Shown here: positions 10,739 through 24,307 of the stretch, one piece after another
How the letters are laid out: every line of letters begins with the position of its first letter
Numbering within the stretch: the stretch's first letter is position 1
Source: Monilinia fructicola
Taxonomy: Eukaryota > Ascomycota > Leotiomycetes > Helotiales > Sclerotiniaceae
Length of the DNA: 64,000 bases
NCBI GenBank assembly: GCA_008692225.1
Contig: VICG01000011.1
Coordinates: 558,001 to 622,000, forward strand
Direction of reading: 5' to 3'
The notes under the pieces: model-generated
The model's input: the letters and a program-made list of their open reading frames with translations, nothing else
Databases searched by the model: none
What the model was told of the DNA's origin: nothing
Position numbers and translations under genes: made by a program

Positions 10739-13700
10739 TCAGAGCTCCTCTCCGGAATCTGTTAGGAAACTATCACTGCCCTTAGCTGTACTATAGTCGT
10801 CCGAATCATTATCATCCTCAATTTGCACGCCCTTATCATCATCAATCATATCAGCCCAGTCATCATTGTTCTCATCGTCAGAGGTGTTATCCATCGAGAA
10901 TCCTTTTGAGGTAGATACTCCTCTCCTATCAGGCTGAATTGACTTCGTATTGACACCTGGTTCGTTTTTGTTAAAGAATGGATGACTTTCGTTGAGAGGC
11001 TTGCCTTGGCACACATATCCCATAGGACTATGAGCAAAATCTTGCCCCTTACGCCTTACACTCAGCCATTCTTGCAGGAATGTCAGAGGTCTGGATGTAA
11101 GGCCGACGGACTTTTGTGTCTTGGCATTATCATTCACATCAGGAACGCCATCGATCATTTGAAATTCTTCCTCCAGATAGTCTTCTTGTGATTCCTCCAT
11201 AATCTTATCACCTTCAAAGCCCAGAAAGTCACACAGGTACTTGTATTGAGAAAATTCGAAGTAAAGACCGCCCGAGAAGACACACAACTGCACTGACAAC
11301 CACGTCGGTGCAATCCAATCTTTGGGAAGTGCCGGTATCGCATAATATCTGAGATCCTTGAAGTGAAAGAGCATCTTGCGGGTTATAGGTGCTGCATAGG
11401 TCAAGAGATAGCATGCGGGGGCTAAAGTACCGCGGAGAATTGGTATCAGTAACTCAGTTTCTTCAGGTATGATAACCAGAGCTGTTTCAGTAACCGGACT
11501 CCAGAGGATCCAGCTTACTTGTCGCTAAAGAAGACAATTAGCAATTCTGTGATAACAACAACAGAATATGATGCCTGCTTACCAAAAAATTATCATGCGG
11601 CTGGGTAGTTACTCTGACGGAACGTAAGAATTCTCTCGAGATATACAACCGAGAATTGAGAGCCTCAGCATTGATGCCAAACTTTCTTCCAACACTGGTT
11701 TTTCTCAGGGCTAGAAAAGCCTGCTCACAGCAGGTAGATCCAGCAGGCAAACGTCCTGTTCTGGTAAAGGTGACGATATCTTTGTCAAGGCCAGGAAACG
11801 ACCAAGCAGCGTAGTGAGTGGGTCTTTGAACTTCACGAACGGCTTCGATCTCGTAAGCCACTTCTCTTTCTTGCTCGACCTCTTGTAAGGCAGAATGATG
11901 GACAGCATCTCCAGTATCTCGAAAGCTTTTGCGCATTGCATTCAGCTCCTTTACATAATCAGATATTTTTGAGGTTAGTGTTCCAGATCCAACAACTGCC
12001 TTGGATTTTGTTTTAATTCCGTAAAGTTGTTCTAGAGAAAGCTGCTCTTTTTGTCTGAGGGTATCTAGATATTGCTCCCGCTGACCTGCATCCGTAAGAA
12101 AATCTGAATTGTCAGCAGCAGCCTGTACTCTACGACAATAATCAATGCCTTGTGAATAATACAGAGGCTGCATAAGCTCGATACCGATACATGTTTGCTC
12201 TAGGAGCCAACATATGACATCGTACGAGTCTAGATAATGGCCCTGGCTCTTTTTGACGCAGTCCAAAATACTTTGGTTAACTTCAGGGGGTGCGAAGAAC
12301 GTGACTGCTTGAGTAGTTGCTAGTTGCCGTAATCTCATTGCCCCTTGAACAATATGATCTTTCGTTACACCCAAGCCTGCAGATTAGAAATTAGTATGCA
12401 TCTTAGTTGTGGCTAGAGAGACAAACCTAAAGTCAAAGCCCCCACAGAGTCTGCAGGCAATTTTAAATCAACCCCACGACAATGTGCTTCGTCGAGATAA
12501 ACAACAACATCTTTCAAGTCATCAGAGTATGGTGAGGCTGAAAGTGGCACCGGTCGACAACCTTTGTGGGCTACCATGGGTTTTCCAGCATCATCGAAAA
12601 ACACAGCAGCCTGTGCAAGTGTGTCAATATCGAGCCATGCTCTTGCAAGCGCTTCATTATTAAACTCAAGAATTTGCGCCCCTGCATCAATGAGTACTCG
12701 GATACCCATGTTTGAGATCCTGCGAAGCAATTCGGTCTCAGAAATATGGCGATTACGTTCATCAGCAGCAACGACATATTTTCTATTCCTCGGCTGAAGT
12801 AAGTAGCTTAAGACTGCAGCATTGGTATGCGAAAGGCCCGGCAAATCTTGTTGTTTTAAAGTAAGTGGTAACAAATTTCTGTTATCATTGGTGCCGCTGA
12901 ATCCTGTAGTCATAGAATTTTGGTTATCCAATGAGGATAAAGGAATTTCCCAACCACTGGCTTGCAACTTCAGACTGAAGGATTTGGCGTGTGCTGGAAA
13001 CACAAAGTTGTTGCAATAATAGTCGATGATTGTCGGAGAAAAATTGAAATGAGTCCATAACTCAAACATTTGCTGCTCATCTTCTAAATTGATACTGTTC
13101 CACTCGCGTAATGCATCAGGCAACGTGGGGCAATTGATAGACCACTGATCGTATATTGACGCTGGATCATCCGACTTCAGGACATGCTCGAGACTCTGAT
13201 ATAATTGCTTGCCATTCAATCCATCATAATAGAATGCCAAGCAGGTAAGAAGAATCGCAACGTCTGGGTGACCCCACTCAGCTTGATCACTGGCAATTCC
13301 CTTTGCGTAAAATGGAACCGCAATGGGGTCTCTCTCAGGATGTAGGCCATATTGTACATGCCATCTCTTCTTTAGTGCCAACAACAAAATTCTGTGTACC
13401 AATAGACCTCTGACATGGAAGAGATTTTGTTTCAATGCCGGATTGTCCGGGAAGATAGATTTTACGGCCTTGCTTACACCAGTACTGACTTTGGGTTCAG
13501 TGATGAAATTTCTGATAGCTGTACGATCTGATTTGGAGCAATTCGAAATGTCAAGGATCGATGTTCGCCCATTACAAATATCAGTAACAAGCCGGCTAAG
13601 CAATTCCTCTTCGACATCTTTTCGTAGGAAGAATATCATTGGGTAGCCACCACAAGGTCTTTGAATTACTTCTATGCTATATGGGAAGTTCTTTTCGAGG

Positions 13701-16700
13701 TAGTAAAGGTGCCCTTGAACAAGAGCTAGCAAAGCTTGAGCAGTTTCCCACCGATGAGGGTAATTGTCTACTGGCTTTTGGGCCCCGCTAGGATAAATAA
13801 GCTGTGTACGCAGCGACAGAATTTGGTCACTCTCATCCATGACATCCCGGGATTTGTTGTTTATCCACTGCTGAACCTTGATCATTGTATTACCCTCATT
13901 CACGTAGCCATCCGAAAGTCGCTGAAGACCAGAAAGTCGGAAAGACAATAAGTGTTCTGGCAAGGCGATGGTAATACCCGAGTTTAAGAGAGCAGCTTTG
14001 TGAAGGTCAAAGTAAGCCTTCACTGTATCAGTAGGGGTTTTCCTCGAAAATGGCAGGTGGAGAAGTTTCCGGCCCAATAGAGATCCAAGACGTGATTGCA
14101 ATAACTGAGCCGTTGGTAGCAACAGTGGTTTTGGCACAATGATCCGCACAAGTCGCTCAGCATTGGCAAGTTTACATGCAACCATAGGTACAATAATTGA
14201 CGTCTTGCCTTGCCCCATGTTCATCTGTAAAACGGAATTGGATTTCGAAGCCGGATTGATCGTGGCCCTGGCCACGTCAATTTGATCAGGCCTAATGAGA
14301 ACATTGGCTTCGACCTCAATCAAAAGCCAATCCGGCTCTTCCATTGGCTGCCAATTCGAATGTCCAATATTATTCTGTTCTTCTACTAGCCGTTGCAGAT
14401 CACCTTTTATGAATGCTGCTTCAAGCCGCAGAAGTTGCTGAAGAGTTGTGATTTGCAAAGCGTACTTGACCAAACTTTCTCTCATACCACTTCCGAACTT
14501 GACAGATTTATGTATGGTAGAACGCAGGTTTTCAAGTAGCGTGACCATCGATATACAGGGGAACAAGCCGCCTAGTTGTAACCAGATGATACCCGAAGGA
14601 TTAAATGATTTAGATATATCATTGTATGATTCCAAAACCATTCTTCTAGCTTCATTTATATCACTGGTGAGTTTCTGAAGATCCACAGGTTTTTGACCAC
14701 TTTTCGGAATTTGCTCGAATAATTTGAAGGCTTGAAGGCTTTGCATTAGCTCTTGCCCATACTTTCTGCGGACTAGCGATGCTTTTGAGTCCATGATATC
14801 TAAAAAAACCAATATTAGTACATCTTTGGAATGAAATTTAGGGTAAAGTAAACCTTAAAACATCCTTTTCATCTTGGAAACTCAGAAAGAATAGAACTTA
14901 CGCGTGATAATTTCCTCTAGGGAAAAGGTCTCCATAGAAACAAAATGCCCAGGTGCTACAACGTTTTCTTCATGTATGCTTGATGCAACCACGTTCTTAA
15001 AAACCGCTGGTATTCTACACGGCATTCGCATTAAGCTTGCCGAAAGCGACATGAATTCGCTACCTCGAATTCTTGAAGGATATACCATTTGTGCTTGAAC
15101 CTCCATATGCGGCAGCACAAAGTTTTCTCCACTGTGAACTCGATTTAGAACTGCTTGAACCTGGTCGAGAAATTTGGAGAGCTCCATGTTCTGAAACAGC
15201 CGTGTCCATTCCGGTTGAATGATAATTAAAGCTTTTGTGAAATCAATCTGTGCTTCTGTCGAGAAGCCATTGATTGAAGGATTAGGACATGGCCATTGAG
15301 CGAGAAGAAACTGTGCAAACAGCTCGCAATCAGCATCTGTTTGCATGTCGTACTGATGTTCTCTACGCTCTAGAGCTTTTCGTTGTTTTGCGTGAAGGTT
15401 GAACCCATTGAAGATATCACGAAAGTCTTGTGGGTAGGGTACACGACAAGGCTCCAGTAGCTTTAATAAAGAAGTGAGATGAGGTATCTGATTCTGGCGA
15501 AATTGAACATAGTTGGGCCACGTTGGAGGCTTCAGCCTTTTCAAATCGTTCAACATGGAGCAAGCAAGCAACGCCCTGACGATATCCATATCAACATCAT
15601 TTTGAAAGGAAATTAAGCTAAAGAGAAACTGAAGTCGGAATGTGTCTTCTGGAGAGATTTCTTGACAGAATCGATACAAAGGGCCGAAGGAGAGACTGAA
15701 ATCAATATCCAGGCAATCCGTGAGGAGAACCTTGTCAAATTTACTCGTAAAACCTGTCAAATTTTGATATTCCTGGAGAATCCCAGCAAGATCCGCTGTA
15801 GTGTTCATAGTTTGAGGCCATCGAATTATGTTATCGACACACTCCAGGATATTCTTACGCTTTTGATCAGCACGATACTTGTCTCTTGAATCATACTTCG
15901 GATCTAGGGTGATATGATGGTTCTCCAAATATCCATCAGGACGCCTGAAAGCTCTCAAGCGAGTGTAACTGCGACTCATTAGATGCTGTTGTCGTTCTCT
16001 AGTGGACTCCGGTAATTCTATCTTTGCAGGGGCAAATATAGTTAACTTTTCATTTGTGTCGAATATGTCTTGAACGATTGAATCATAGCCATCATACTGA
16101 ATAGCTGTTGTCAATTCATCGTTCCAATAAACCTTTTGCAGAGATTTGCTATCTTTCGGATAGTACTCCCTGATTGGGCTAAGCATTGCAATTCTCCAGA
16201 GGCACATGTAACCTGTCGTTTGAAGAGGTGTCCAAGGTTGATAGAGTCCGGATTTCAGACATGCGACAGTTTCTTCCGTCCCAGTGCGTTTCGTTAAAGA
16301 ATCCGGCAAAATGAAAGATGTAAAAGCATGTAGTAGAGTCTTAGTGTACAGCAGCCATGGCTCAGCAGGACATTCGATTCGTCCTAGGGTGTCATTGACA
16401 TAAAAACGGCCAAAGTTTCCATGATTACTGATGTCCACGTTGACGTGTATTCCATGCCGATTGCATTTGATACTATCTGGGACGTTACTGGCAGGCATTG
16501 GTACAAGGACACTGCGCACTCGTGGATTGAAGATGTCTCGTAGTACAATCTTACTGCGTAATCCATACCAAGTCCCACAATCTTGGTTGCCATCAATAAT
16601 TGCGCGCAACTGTGAAGATTCAAGAAATCTGTCTCGGTTCACAGTAAAAGACAAGGAAAGACGCTTCAGTTCAACGGATAGATTCCTAAATTGCGGCTGA

Positions 16701-19700
16701 TAGACCGTCAAGTGATTTGGGTACTCGAAATAATCAAATACTCTATAAACTCGTTTGAAGGTTATGCTATGAGGATCAACAAGGCAGACAGTACGACGAT
16801 AAGCTCTGCGAGATTGTACATTCAATTGCCAGTTAGCATCTTTGAATTTCCAAATATGAGGTTTTTGACGTATTTCGATGGTTCCTGTGTTAAGATTAAG
16901 CCAACTGCATAGTGTCAGCAATTTTTATGTCCGGACACAAATATTCGAGCTACTTACTGGATGCAATTCATCCATAGTGGGCTTGGTAGATCAAAGTTGG
17001 TATCACTACTGTGGAATATTCTACTTGGTACAAGCTCCAAGATAGTATTTTTGCTTGCATGCTCGAACAACAATATCTTTGCCACGAAACCCAAGATGAA
17101 TGGTATGACCAAAGGGACTTATTGCCAATTGGAAATTCGAGCCAGGTAAAGGTGAAGGGAAAGTGAGCAAATTGACATCGCCAAAAAGATCTTGGAGTGT
17201 CGCTGATGTCCTATACTCGACGGGGAGCATTCCGAGAGGTTGGCCATCTATCAAAAGATGACCGTAGAACAGATGGAAGCTCAGTATCTGTTCTTTCATA
17301 AAACTTGAGCCGATGATTGTTGCTTGAACCCACCATTTTTCGGGGCTGTCAAAAGTCAAAGATGATGCTACGCGCGGCTCACATCCTTCTGGCTGTGGCC
17401 AGACGATACCAACTGCTAATGACAAAGACTGAGGACTAGCCATCAAAGAATTCCGTAAAATTAGTCGCAAACGATAGACAGCCTTTAAATCTCGAACGAT
17501 GGCATTCTTGAGACTTAGCGGAGCGAGCGCAGGATCATTTGAAAGATTATCTTGAAGTGTGATCGAGCATTCGATAAAACAGCGAAGGGCCGTAGGCTCA
17601 AGCAGTGTGCCATCTTGATAGGAAAATGTTCGTCGGCAGAGGAGAGCAGCCCACAAGCAGTATCCTTGGCACCTTGAAGCTGTAACAGAATCGGTTGCTT
17701 GCTTCATTTCTTCCCTAAGAGTCTGAACCCATGATTCGGTGATTGTTCTAGCAGTTTCGAGTAACCTTGAGGCCGAAACTTTGATATCTGATCGTGCAAG
17801 TTGCATCAGACGTAAGAGTATTGTCAGTATTGATTCCATAGCATGATTCTCACGATAGTTTGACTTGATAATTTCCAGCTTTTGCTCCAGCTGCTCAACC
17901 ATCCTATAACAGAAAGTTTCATCTCTGAAAGACTGGTGAATAACACGTAGAGCGTCGCCGCTGGGATTAGGTCCAGCTTCAAGTATCAAGCGTGAGACCA
18001 AAATTGCCATTGCCTCGGTACTAAAGTTTAGATTCTGCGACCCAAGCTCAACCAACAACTGTGTGAGGCGACGGGCATTGCCAGAGAATAATGCTTGATA
18101 AGCCATAAACTCATGAACATTAAGACCTCTAGGACATCTTGATTGGCTTGCGATGACCTCGTAGGAGGAAGGGCCGTTTCTATGAACAGATAACTCCGGC
18201 GATAGCATGGAGAATGGCGAAGTTTTTGGGACAGTGAACAGAAAATGATGAGAGAATGTGGGTCGTTGAACTTCGCGTTCTCGACCTGTCCATAACTTGG
18301 AAGTTATGTCGTAGTAAAACAATGTCAAGCCATTCGTAAGACATACGTCTTCAAATATCACAGGGGAATCCAACGTTGGCATAACTGATATATATAGTCA
18401 GTGCTTGGTATTCTATATTTAAATGGATTTACAAAATCGTAGATTCAACTTACTGGGTTTTTAGGAAACTTTTGGTAGTCGACCCCAATGAGAGCCCACG
18501 TTCATTACTCGCATCCATATATCTTGAAAGCCCAGGATAGTCTTCTAGTAGAACCTGAAGTACCATCAGCATTGCTCATTGTCCTTGAAAACATGAATGA
18601 TGTAAATTTACCCAAGGCGCCTGCTCACAGATTCGCCTTTTTGGAAAAGCTAAAGTATTCAAAATCTTCCAAGTGGTATCTCGATAAATCGAGAATATCT
18701 TGGGGCAGCATATTTCAAAAACAGCAACTCTCGCTCGAGTAATGTTTGAAGGCAAAGGATATTCATGGACCTATTTCTATCCTTAGCATAAATTCTCAAT
18801 GATAAATCTAAACAAGACCGCCAAATTCAAGGTCAATCTCACCTGAATTCTGAATTTCTGAGCTTTTCGTTGCAAAGAACATTTTGTACAGTATCTGTCA
18901 TGCCCATCAGTTGTAAATATACAGGAAGTTTCACTAATGGTCTTAATCAGCCTGTCATGATCTTGGCTCATTTCCTTCCATTCCAATTCTTTTCTCCGGC
19001 GGCATTCATTTCCATCAGTCTCGATACGTTCAAGGAGATCCTGCAGCTTCCGAGCTTCCACAGACTCCAAAAAATAGCGCTCGGCAAAGCAGCCTCGTAC
19101 TGGATCCTCAAAGATTGTCATATTAGCCCTGTTATTGCAGCGACTTTGCAAATATTCCTGAACTTTTTGCAAGCGACACATGTCTTTGTGTAGAGGTAAT
19201 TGTAAGACGTCCAACATTTCTGAGGTAAAAAAGGGATGAAAATCCTTGAGCAGTGGAAAAATCATCGAAGCACTTTGATCCATAGACATCCAAAGTTCCA
19301 TGATGCTCAATATCATGATAGAACTTTCTTCTGGATTATAAGTATACGCGCCTTGTGAAGCTGCCAGGTACTGTCTGATTTGTCTCGAATTTTCCTTGCA
19401 ACGCAACTGGCCATCAGAAGTAGATGAGGGCGGAGAGCTATGCCCGAATTCAATTCCAATTTCCATGTCGCAAAGGGAGAGATAGCGGCTACCAAATTTC
19501 CCAATCTTCTTAGTGGCTGCTGCTGACACATCGATAGGGATTCTATTGTTAACGTGACCGTGTAGGTGGACGAAGCTCTTCGGACATGATGCGCTGTAGA
19601 TAATGACCGCTGTTTGGGAGAGTTAAGTACAGATCACGATCAGCAGCACGTTTCGGGAGTGGCATGATAGGTCTTTGATTAGATTCTTTAAAAATTTGCC

Positions 19701-20829
19701 CACTCTGCTTCAATCAGATCTGTTGCTCGCTGAATTGTCTTTATAAAAAAGGGGCCTTAGGTCTTTGAATGTCTGTTCATAGACAACTTCAAGGACCATT
19801 GATTCTTTGTCGCTGTCGTTTTCGAGTTTGGCAAGGCGTCGGCATAGCTTGGTCTTCAGAAATGACAGTGTCTCGATGTCAACGGCATTGAAGCTTTGCT
19901 CAAGAAGTTGTGTCATAGCTAGACATCTCATAAATTTATACTGTGTCCGTCCTGAATCTGATATTGAGAGTAATTGTCTTTGCAAAGCAACGCGCAGGAT
20001 GAGATAAAAGGGATTTCTTCTCCATGGTTTCTCAGCATTGAACCACAACACATCATCTCGAATGCGTTTTTTTAATATCGAAGGGTATATTCTGCGGCCA
20101 TTGCCCTCCAGTAATGTCATGAGCATCTGTGTTATGAGCTCACACGAGACTGTATTGCGAGCTTCAGTGGCTAGAGACCCAGCTTTATTCGTTCTTGCTG
20201 CAAATCTCTTGATGGACTCTGTACTGGCTTGCTCCAAGAATGTGGCCAATTGTTCAAGGAATTCCTGTTGATAGAACGTTGACAATGGAATATCGACCGC
20301 ATGTCCGGGGAAATCCCATTCGAGGGCATTCTCAGCAGCCAAAACATCTTCCGCGCATGCAGAGGTCTCGAAAGCTTCAAAAACCACCCGATCGCCACTT
20401 TTGGAACTTTTGTGTCAAGTCAGAAATCATTCCTCTTAGGCCAAGATCTACATCAAAGCAATCCAAATAAGTAGTTTCGGAAGAAGTCAGAACTCACAGA
20501 TAGATAAGCAGAGCTGCGTTTTGTTCCACAACGTTGAGTATCAAATAAACATTTTGTTGGAGAGCTTGAAATTCGGATAAGAGTGAGCTTTTCGATAACC
20601 TGCCTTGAGCATTCAATAACTTGGCTGCCTCCAGAGACCTACGAATCCAATCCCAATTCTTTGAGATTCCGTCAATTGTGAGGTCTCTCATGGTTTTGGA
20701 AGCAGTGATGAAATGATCTAAGAGGGCACTTTCCAATTGATCATATCTGTCTTCCCTGCCTGGAAGACGTGGAGGCAAGACAACATGGTTGATCAATACC
20801 TCCAGAAGTTTATTGATTGATGTCGCCAT
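10739..20829 (-). CDS. Giant DUF3638/DUF3645 P-loop protein (~3,180 residues), frame broken in places
   Basis: Very large fungal protein with the DUF6606-DUF3638-DUF3645 type architecture; the cellular role is unknown. My model is complement(join(10739..11524,11583..12376,12427..14799,14902..16904,16958..18384,18454..18554,18612..18770,18843..20406,20498..20829)). It starts MATSINKLLEVLINHVVLPP. The core (exon 12427..14799) contains a Walker-A-like loop MNMGQGKTSIIVPM near 14190-14225, a Walker-B/DExD-like DVMDESDQIL near 13830-13855, and a second LDEAHCRGVDLKLP near 12465-12505. This pattern resembles SF2 helicase or SecA-type ATPases (inference). The acidic C-terminus ends near 10739. Single-base breaks occur at 19745-19750 (A6), 19690-19694 (A5), about 19545-19580, the 18384/18454 splice junction, and 17048-17052 (T5). 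Each is cured by removing one base, giving 3,178 codons. All other exons are long, clean and in phase, so the gene is probably functional. Confidence 0.85.
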
Positions 20830-22519
20830 GGCGACTGGTGAATGTGGTGTAACTTATCTCGAGAATGGAGTCATTCAGCAGATTATGAATGGGTAAGAGG
20901 GAAACTGTTGCACAAAAACTGATATTTCTTGAGATGAAATAATGTTGCAAAAGTTAGGAGGTTTGTAGAAGATGGAAGTTGAATGGTCAGTCATCAAGTC
21001 GCGAATCGCGAAAGACGAAACCTCAAAGTTTCGACTAGCGCGAAACAACAAAGCAACAAAACAACATTCACTCTCTTACACCCCTCGTCTTTTGGAGAAA
21101 GAGTCTTGCTACCAATTTCCAAGGTGAAAGTGGCCATGAATTTTGAGGTACCGTGAATTACCCAGTAACTAGGTATTTCTGCATCTTTCCGTTAGTCCCA
21201 GCATACCTAGTATCTACTTGACTTGGATTCAAGGCAAACAAGCCGAGTTGATATCTTTGGCTATTGTACCTATTGATCTCAATCCTTTCCTACACCAACG
21301 AACTTCAGTCTTATACTTTGCGTTTGGAGTCGACTGAGGAGTGTTTCAAAAGCAATCTCCTGCATGTTCCTAGAACACCAATCACTCTGGCATCATCAGC
21401 AGCAGCAGCTCAAGCTTGATATATGGCAGTCCATCTTTCCCCCGGAGTGCTACTTCCGAACAGAGACAAGACAGACGCGTTGTCTCCCGTTGCATATTTT
21501 ACTTGGCGACAAGAGCCTATACACCCGCAGTATCATCGACTCCAAGTATCACCTCCCAATATCAAAGAACAGCAAACGGAATCAACGGAATCCAATCGAA
21601 GATGTTGTTTACCTGTGAAAGCACCATCAAAGCATCAAGGAGGTGCATTTTCATATGGCCCCGAACAAACAGAGAAAAAAAGTCCCCACCATATGCAGCC
21701 AAGCAGCAATAACCACTCCACTACCGCTTCTGCTGATTCCAGGAGCCACTTGAATTCAATGGTAGCTGATGCAGATGGCCGTCAACAACATCTTGGCACT
21801 TGTCAGATCCTTGTGGATAACTACTACACCTCAATCTGATCTCTCATTCGATCTCCTTACAAGGGCAGCCTCATTGATTATCCTTACCCACCTTGCATGC
21901 AAATAAACTCCATCCAACTGGATATACCTGAAACTTACTCTACTGTTCCATTCATATTAAGCAATTATTCGTCAATCTTACCAATCTCGTCGTAAAACCC
22001 GTTATTGTATCCAATACTGCCTACCCCAAAACACCCTTTTCTCTTTCCCTGTCTAAATCGACATTGAAGAAAACCTAATTGTTAATCATTAACATACCTA
22101 CCTACCTACTTAAGGAATATTCTAGTCTTCCCAAGGTCATTTTGTGCCACCCCCTGTTCATTTGCATAAACACCGCCTTTGTTTTCAAATTCTCAAATAT
22201 CATGTTTTCAACGTTGGGATCGACTTATAAATACTTTTGGCGGGAGAGTAGTATTTCATCTGACATATGAAGTTTCAAGAATGATGGCTTGAAGATACGT
22301 GAAAATGTCGTGCCCTCAAGGCTCTACGCCCAGAAGGAAATTCGTTTTTGTCTATATTTTGTCATCAGAACTACGTCTTGCCATGAGTGTAATACTTCTC
22401 TTCTAAGTATACTCATATCATCTTGGAGAACTATCTCTAGATTGATATATAGAATATACAGAAATACAATTCAACTCCCAACTCCCAACTCTCTACTCCT
22501 AAAACTCAACTCCCCGCTC
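20830..22519. other. Intergenic, overlapping small ORFs only
   Basis: This is the promoter side of the giant gene. Three overlapping + strand frames are open at 21364-21839, the longest 138 codons and Ser/His/Gln-rich. None has a recognisable domain or convincing splice partners, so I annotate no gene. Confidence 0.35.
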
Positions 22520-24307
22520 TCAACCCACTACCCCCTGAATCTGCTTCTTCCTCTCCTCTGCCTGCCTCTTCCTAACCCTTTCCCTCCACCTGATAATCTC
22601 TGCTCCCATAATACCGGCTATATATCCCGTCATATGAGACTGATGATCTAAAATCTGTTTCCCTGTGCCCTTGCTCACTCTCTTCCATGACAAAACTTCC
22701 ATCCCTACCAGCAGTCCTAGTAACAACCATGAGGAGATCGGCGGAGTGGCTCCAAAAATACTGATCCCCTCATCCCTTTTATACCACAAGAACGCCGCCA
22801 TAACTGCACAAACCGCACCCGAAGCACCCAGAGTCGACGAGATAAACGCTTTCTTCCAAACCCACCATGACAAGGAAGAGAAAGAGGATACAGCACCAGT
22901 TGCGAAATACAGGGCAAGGAAATTGGCGCGTCCAATCTCATCGTGGAGTTGAACCCCGAGGAGAGCGAGGAGAGTCATATTGGGAAGGAAATGAGAGAAA
23001 GCTTGATGGGAAAAGACAGCTCCAATCATTGATAATCCTCGAGGGTAGGCAGGAATAATCATAAAGTATTTATTCAACACTTGCCAAGCAGGTGGGACAC
23101 GCCAGAGGAAAAGCACCGCTGCATTAGCTAGAATAAGTGCAGAGACTGTGGCAACGGCAGGTGGGATTTCTGGAAACATGCGAACTGCTCGGGCGGGAGG
23201 TGTGTAGAAGTGTGCCAAAGTGCATGATACACCAACTGTTAAGAGGACAACTAATGCTGATGGCCAAAGACGAGTAAAGGCAGAAAGTTCGGGAACGACA
23301 GAAGGGGCAGTTTCTTGAGCCTTCTTTTCGTAGTATTGAAGCCATGGGTTTTCACCTTTTCGACGAAGTTCTACTCGTGATCGTGATCTGACGTGATCTA
23401 GTGTTCCTGTGTTTTGTCGTGCTTCGTCTGCTTGGCTCTTCTCTTCTTCCTTTCTTTTCTTCTCTTCAGCCGCAAATTTTGCCTCATTGGCCTTTCTAAT
23501 GGCATCTAATCCACTGTCACCATATACACTCTTGGTACCTTCTGCCGGCTCTTTTGGATCATTTGACTTATACATATTGAGGTTAATTCTTCCACCTCTT
23601 GTTAGACCTCCCCCGACATTTGGTACATATATACCAGTTCTCTTGGAATTCTCAACGATACCTCCCTCAATCTCGGCCAATTCCTGTTCGGCCCGTAGTG
23701 CAGCATTTTCATCCTCATCAACAGGGACATTCTTCCTCAGCCATGCTAACGCATTCTTCTGGGCAATCTCCTCCCAGTATGCTAGAGAACTAGGCTCATC
23801 CGGATCGGGTAATGTTCCAGCTACTCTTCGTCCATGTATAACCCTCAGAAATCGTTCCGCCGAATCTATATCCATCACACGACCAAAAATTGCCTGGATT
23901 TCCTCCTGTGTGATAGGATCCTGCCGATAATCAAGACCCATTTGATCTTCGTAGTCCGCTGGCAACTCCGCATATTTCGTACATATTTTCTTCCCTGATT
24001 CAGACCTTGAGGCAACTTTCTTGGGTAATGTCGAACTTTTGGGAATCTTTGGCGCCCTCTTTCTCGAAGCATAAAACCTCTTTGAACATTGTAATCCCAA
24101 ACTTCCCATCCAGTTACAACTTTCACTTTCCAGCTTCCCTAACCCTAGCCCCCTCCGTCTTAAAGGTGTCGAAGATATTGAATAAGGTCGTGTAGTTCCA
24201 TGTGCAAGCCTCGAGACCAAACCATCAATTGTCCTACATGCTTGTACAGTGGTTCGAGTCTGTAAGCACGAACTTCGTGCAGCGGGCCAGAGACTGTTCA
24301 TCCTCAA
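22520..24307 (-). CDS. PCP1: Mitochondrial rhomboid serine protease (Pcp1/PARL type)
   Basis: Intramembrane serine protease of the mitochondrial inner membrane; in yeast Pcp1 processes Mgm1 and Ccp1 (family knowledge). It is a single exon of 595 residues. The N-terminus is Arg/Ser-rich and poor in acidic residues (MRMNSLWPAARSS.., RPYSISSTPLRRR), consistent with a mitochondrial presequence. A long polar, charged linker follows, with an EEKKRKEEEKSQADEARQ stretch. The rhomboid domain fills the last 240 residues. It has FSHFLPNMTLLALLG (the H-x3-N oxyanion region), TLGASGAVCAV with the catalytic Ser at about residue 496 in the G-x-S-G motif, and HQSHMTGYIAGI with the catalytic His at about residue 558. 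The extended N-terminal half is longer than in yeast but common in filamentous fungi. The gene is divergent from the Tma17-like gene. Confidence 0.9.
   Translation of the reverse strand: MRMNSLWPAARSSCLQTRTTVQACRTIDGLVSRLAHGTTRPYSISSTPLRRRGLGLGKLESESCNWMGSLGLQCSKRFYASRKRAPKIPKSSTLPKKVASRSESGKKICTKYAELPADYEDQMGLDYRQDPITQEEIQAIFGRVMDIDSAERFLRVIHGRRVAGTLPDPDEPSSLAYWEEIAQKNALAWLRKNVPVDEDENAALRAEQELAEIEGGIVENSKRTGIYVPNVGGGLTRGGRINLNMYKSNDPKEPAEGTKSVYGDSGLDAIRKANEAKFAAEEKKRKEEEKSQADEARQNTGTLDHVRSRSRVELRRKGENPWLQYYEKKAQETAPSVVPELSAFTRLWPSALVVLLTVGVSCTLAHFYTPPARAVRMFPEIPPAVATVSALILANAAVLFLWRVPPAWQVLNKYFMIIPAYPRGLSMIGAVFSHQAFSHFLPNMTLLALLGVQLHDEIGRANFLALYFATGAVSSFSSLSWWVWKKAFISSTLGASGAVCAVMAAFLWYKRDEGISIFGATPPISSWLLLGLLVGMEVLSWKRVSKGTGKQILDHQSHMTGYIAGIMGAEIIRWRERVRKRQAEERKKQIQGVVG

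Noticed and set aside
21364..21839. Three overlapping + strand ORFs upstream of the rhomboid gene
   Set aside because: No domain, no splice partners, and all three frames open at once, which points to composition rather than coding.
23409..23930. 173-codon + strand ORF
   Set aside because: Antisense shadow of the rhomboid gene's linker region, which has the stronger domain evidence.
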